Source: Dyella flagellata
Lineage (GTDB): Bacteria > Pseudomonadota > Gammaproteobacteria > Xanthomonadales > Rhodanobacteraceae
Reading direction: 5' to 3'
DNA: 64,000 nt
Assembly (NCBI RefSeq): GCF_030160275.1
Contig: NZ_BSOA01000015.1
Coordinates: forward strand, 147,935 to 211,934
Shown piece after piece: positions 61,166-64,000 of this stretch. Positions within the stretch are counted from its first letter, which is position 1; each line of letters starts with the position of its first letter. The notes beneath the pieces were generated by a model that worked only from the letters and a program-made list of their open reading frames with translations, had not been told where the DNA came from and searched no databases. A program made the position numbers and the translations under genes.

Positions 61166-63868
61166 ATGCTTCCATTCCTCCGCTGGTCCCCAGGCACATC
61201 ACGGCCTGGTTCGAAACTCGCCCTGCTGTCGCTGCTGCTGTTGCCGCTGGCAACGTGCAACGTTGCGGCGCAAACCACGTCGCAGACCTTGGATCGCGGC
61301 TGGCGCTTCCGCCTGCTGCAGGGCGATACGCAGGTCAAGCAGCATCACGACGCCAGTCGCTGGCACGCCGCTACGGTGCCGGGCACAGTGCAGACCGACC
61401 TGATGGCGGCGAAGCTGCTGCCCGATCCGTTCTATCGCGACAACGAAGCGCGCGTGCAATGGGTGGGGCTGGCCGACTGGCAGTACGAAACCAGCTTCAC
61501 CGTCGACAAGGCCACGCTGGCGCGCGATCACGCCGAACTGGTGTTCGACGGGCTGGACACTTTCGCCGACGTCTATCTCAACAGCCAGAAGCTGGCTTCG
61601 ACCGACAACATGTTCCGCCGCTGGCGCGTGCCGGTGAAGTCCACGCTGCACGAAGGCAGCAACCGGCTGGAAGTGCGCTTGTATTCGCCGATCAAGCGCC
61701 TGCTGCCGTGGCTGCTGAAGCAGCCCTATGCGCTGCCGGGTGAATTCGATTCCGCCTTCGGCGACGAGCCCAAGGGCAAGCAGACCGCCAATTACGTGCG
61801 CAAGGCCGCCTATCAGTACGGCTGGGACTGGGGGCCGCGCATCGTCACTGAAGGCATCTGGCAGGCGGTGCACCTGGACAGCTGGAATACGCTGCGCGTG
61901 GATGGCTTCCACATCCAGCAGAACTATGTGAGCGCTGAAGCCGCCCAGGTGGCGGCGCAATGGGAGGTGCTTGCCGACGCCTCCAGGCAGGTGCACGTAA
62001 GCGTGGACGCGGTCGGTCCGGATGGACAGGTCGCCGCCCACGCCGAGCAGGACGTCACGGTCGATCCGGGCAGCAATTCGGTCAGCGTGCCGCTGCGCAT
62101 TGCGAACCCGAAGCGCTGGTACCCAGCCGGCTATGGCGCGCAGGACTTGTACACGTTCAAGGCCAGTCTGCGCGACGGCGGCACCGAGGTGTACAGCGTG
62201 CAGCGCGCAACCGGCCTGCGCACCATTCAATTGCGGCGCGAAAAGGATGCCTGGGGCCGGAGCTTCGCTTTCGTGGTCAACGGCATACCCGTGTTCGCCA
62301 AGGGCGCGGACATGATTCCGTTCGACAGCTTTCCCCCACGCGCTACTAATGCGCAGATGGAGCGCGTGCTGCAATCGGCGCGCGACGCCAACATGAACGC
62401 GGTGCGCATCTGGGGTGGCGGCTACTACATGCCCGATGCGTTCTACGAAATGACCGACCGGCTGGGCCTGATGGTATGGCAGGACTTCATGTTCGGCGGG
62501 GCGATTCCGCCTAGCGATACCGCTTTCGTGGAGAACACGCGGCAGGAAGCGATCGAACAGGTGAAGCGCCTGCGCGATCACCCCAGCATCGTGCTCTGGT
62601 GCGGCAACAACGAAGTGCAAACCGGCTGGGATGGCTGGGGCGACCGCCTGGCGCTGAAGAAGGCGATTTCCGGCGACGAGCGCGAGAAGCTGGTGACCGG
62701 CATGGTGAACCTGTTCAGCAACACGCTGCGCAACGTGGTCACGCAATACGACCCGGCCGTGCCGTATTGGGCCAGCTCGCCGAGCACCGACTACGAAGGA
62801 CCGGCCAACGTACTGGATGACGGCGACTATCACTATTGGAACGTCTGGTCCGGCGAAGCCAAGCCGGTGACCGAGTACCTCAACGTGACGCCGCGCTTCC
62901 AGTCGGAATACGGCCTGCAGTCGTTCCCCGAGATGCGCACCATCCGCGCCTTCACCCAGGCCGGCGACCTGCAGCCGGAATCGCCGGTGATGCGCGCGCA
63001 CCAGAAGTTCGACAGCGGCAATGGCAACAAGCGCTTGTTGCTGTACATCACGCGCAGCTACGGCGAGCCGAAGGATTTCGAGTCATTCGTCTATCTGAGC
63101 CAGGTGATGCAGGCCGAAGGCATCCAACTCGCGGCCGAGCATCTGCGTGCATCGCGGCCGCAGGCGATGGGCTCGATGTATTGGCAGCTCAACGACGTAT
63201 GGCCGGGCGCGTCCTGGTCGAGCATCGATTATTTCGGTCACTGGAAAGCGCTGCAGTTCCATGCACGGCGGTTCTATGCACCAGTGTTGATTGCCGCCTT
63301 GCGCAATAACGGCAGCACCACCGTTTCTCTCGTGTCCGACAGCACCACGCCCAGCACCCTGCACTGGCGCATGCGTACGATGGACTTCTCCGGCAAGGTG
63401 CTGGGCGAGCATCAGGAAGCGGCCCAGCTTGCGGCGCTCAGCAGTACCAAAGTAGCTACTTTTACAGATGCGCAGTTGCTCAACGGTGCCGATCCGCATG
63501 CGACATTCGCGGTATTCGAGCTGCTGGACGGGGACAAGCCGGTTTCGCGCAACCTGGTGTTCTTCGACGAAGCCAAGACGCTGGCCTTGCCTGCGCCGCA
63601 AATCAAAACCACCCTGGCGACTGGCGCGGACGGCTACCAACTGACGCTGTCCAGCGACAAGCTGGCGCGGGAAGTGTGGGTTTCCTTCGGTGATCTGGAT
63701 GCCGAGGTATCGGACAACGCGTTTGACTTGTTGCCGGGGCGGAGTGTGACCGTGACGGTGCACAGCAAGCTGGTGCTGGATAAGTTGCGGCGGGCTTTGC
63801 GGGTGCAGGATCTGGCGAATGTGATGTCAAAAGGCTCTGCTCAACCGGAAAGCGGCAGGCAGCCATGA
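61166..63868 (+). CDS. Exported GH2 beta-mannosidase
   Basis: 900 residues from MLPFLRWSPG, giving a signal peptide (about 15-35, LALLSLLLLPLATCNVAAQ). A GTG 21 codons earlier gives a less likely leader. The GH2 layout is complete: jelly-roll sugar-binding domain (TLDRGWRFRLLQGD...), immunoglobulin-like domain, then a TIM barrel with acid/base Glu483 (WCGNNE) and nucleophile Glu581 (FQSEYG), then C-terminal beta domains. YQYGWDWGPRI and RIWGGGYYMPDAFYE are hallmarks of beta-mannosidases. It would release mannose from oligosaccharides in the periplasm. Single gene, divergent from the LOV kinase. Confidence 0.9.
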   Translation: MLPFLRWSPGTSRPGSKLALLSLLLLPLATCNVAAQTTSQTLDRGWRFRLLQGDTQVKQHHDASRWHAATVPGTVQTDLMAAKLLPDPFYRDNEARVQWVGLADWQYETSFTVDKATLARDHAELVFDGLDTFADVYLNSQKLASTDNMFRRWRVPVKSTLHEGSNRLEVRLYSPIKRLLPWLLKQPYALPGEFDSAFGDEPKGKQTANYVRKAAYQYGWDWGPRIVTEGIWQAVHLDSWNTLRVDGFHIQQNYVSAEAAQVAAQWEVLADASRQVHVSVDAVGPDGQVAAHAEQDVTVDPGSNSVSVPLRIANPKRWYPAGYGAQDLYTFKASLRDGGTEVYSVQRATGLRTIQLRREKDAWGRSFAFVVNGIPVFAKGADMIPFDSFPPRATNAQMERVLQSARDANMNAVRIWGGGYYMPDAFYEMTDRLGLMVWQDFMFGGAIPPSDTAFVENTRQEAIEQVKRLRDHPSIVLWCGNNEVQTGWDGWGDRLALKKAISGDEREKLVTGMVNLFSNTLRNVVTQYDPAVPYWASSPSTDYEGPANVLDDGDYHYWNVWSGEAKPVTEYLNVTPRFQSEYGLQSFPEMRTIRAFTQAGDLQPESPVMRAHQKFDSGNGNKRLLLYITRSYGEPKDFESFVYLSQVMQAEGIQLAAEHLRASRPQAMGSMYWQLNDVWPGASWSSIDYFGHWKALQFHARRFYAPVLIAALRNNGSTTVSLVSDSTTPSTLHWRMRTMDFSGKVLGEHQEAAQLAALSSTKVATFTDAQLLNGADPHATFAVFELLDGDKPVSRNLVFFDEAKTLALPAPQIKTTLATGADGYQLTLSSDKLAREVWVSFGDLDAEVSDNAFDLLPGRSVTVTVHSKLVLDKLRRALRVQDLANVMSKGSAQPESGRQP

Positions 63869-63872
63869 TCGG

Positions 63873-63942
63873 TCCCCTCCCCTACGTGTACCTGATTAGC
63901 GTCATGTCTCAGCTACGCGATATGCAACTCCCTCCCCTGCTT
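63873..63942 (+). repeat. About 75-bp dispersed repeat, copy B
   Basis: Contains CCTGATTAGCGT, CTCAGCT, CGCGAT and CTCCCTCCCCT in the same order as the inverted copy at 33,862-33,936. It starts four bases after the mannosidase stop. Confidence 0.75.
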
Positions 63943-63953
63943 GCAGGGGAGGG
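63930..63953. terminator. Hairpin after the mannosidase gene
   Basis: CCCTCCCCTGC and GCAGGGGAGGG form a perfect 11-base stem with only TT between, 61 bases after the stop. The tiny loop suggests the closing pairs open in RNA. Confidence 0.55.
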
Positions 63954-64000
63954 TTGGGGTGGGGTTGTACGAGCTTGCCGCCATGTGTGAGTTCACCGCG

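Overview
The window looks like a chromosome segment of a GC-rich gammaproteobacterium, most likely Xanthomonadales/Rhodanobacteraceae (Dyella, Luteibacter, Rhodanobacter type). This is inferred from gene families and style: FecI/FecR/TonB-receptor sets with an STN domain, TorF-type porin, SPFH and KgtP-like proteins, and very frequent REP-type palindromes between genes. No rRNA, tRNA or CRISPR array was seen. The left edge cuts the last codons of a GGDEF protein.

Layout. 0-8.1 kb: a secreted kelch/galactose-oxidase-like protein, a GNAT acetyltransferase, small hypotheticals, a large SPFH protein with an internal duplication, and a periplasmic VanX-like dipeptidase. 8.3-13.3 kb: an overlapping ECF sigma / zinc anti-sigma / subtilisin-like protease / TorF porin operon, then a secreted beta-propeller protein and an RcnB-like protein. 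13.3-18.2 kb: a surface-glycan group (asparagine-synthase-type amidotransferase, ArnT-like glycosyltransferase, GT9 heptosyltransferase). 18.2-20.6 kb: an OmpR-type two-component pair whose regulator appears to start at CTG. 20.6-27.4 kb: a secreted HEYAE-motif protein, a PAP2-like protein with PSGE instead of PSGH, a PHB-depolymerase-like esterase, a CsbD-like stress protein and a MASE1-PAS-GGDEF cyclase. 27.6-33.8 kb: a FecI/FecR/TonB-receptor set followed by a CehA/McbA-type PHP hydrolase. 33.9-39.2 kb: 2OG oxygenase, YCII-like and DUF2007 proteins, M14 peptidase, KgtP-like transporter, Lrp regulator and a DUF4440-like protein.

39.2-59.1 kb is the accessory region. It holds a contact-dependent inhibition (CDI) two-partner-secretion locus transcribed leftwards as cdiB, a 14-kb cdiA (4,691 aa) and a tiny overlapping cdiI. 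CdiA carries four near-identical 261-281-aa repeats and a Burkholderia-style ELYN motif before its C-terminal region. Downstream lie two REP-associated tyrosine transposases (one bounded by inverted repeats), two unassigned AT-richer genes and a broken hscC (Hsp70) remnant. 59.2-64 kb: a probable blue-light LOV histidine kinase with receiver domain, and an exported GH2 beta-mannosidase.

A REP family whose outer edge reads GTAGGCTGGGATG occurs at nine places, usually as inverted pairs. At three genes (GT9 transferase, PAP2 protein, Lrp regulator) the TAG stop codon is itself the edge of the REP. The most system-like findings are the CDI locus with its flanking cassette, the sigma/anti-sigma/protease/porin operon and the FecIR-receptor-PHP hydrolase set.
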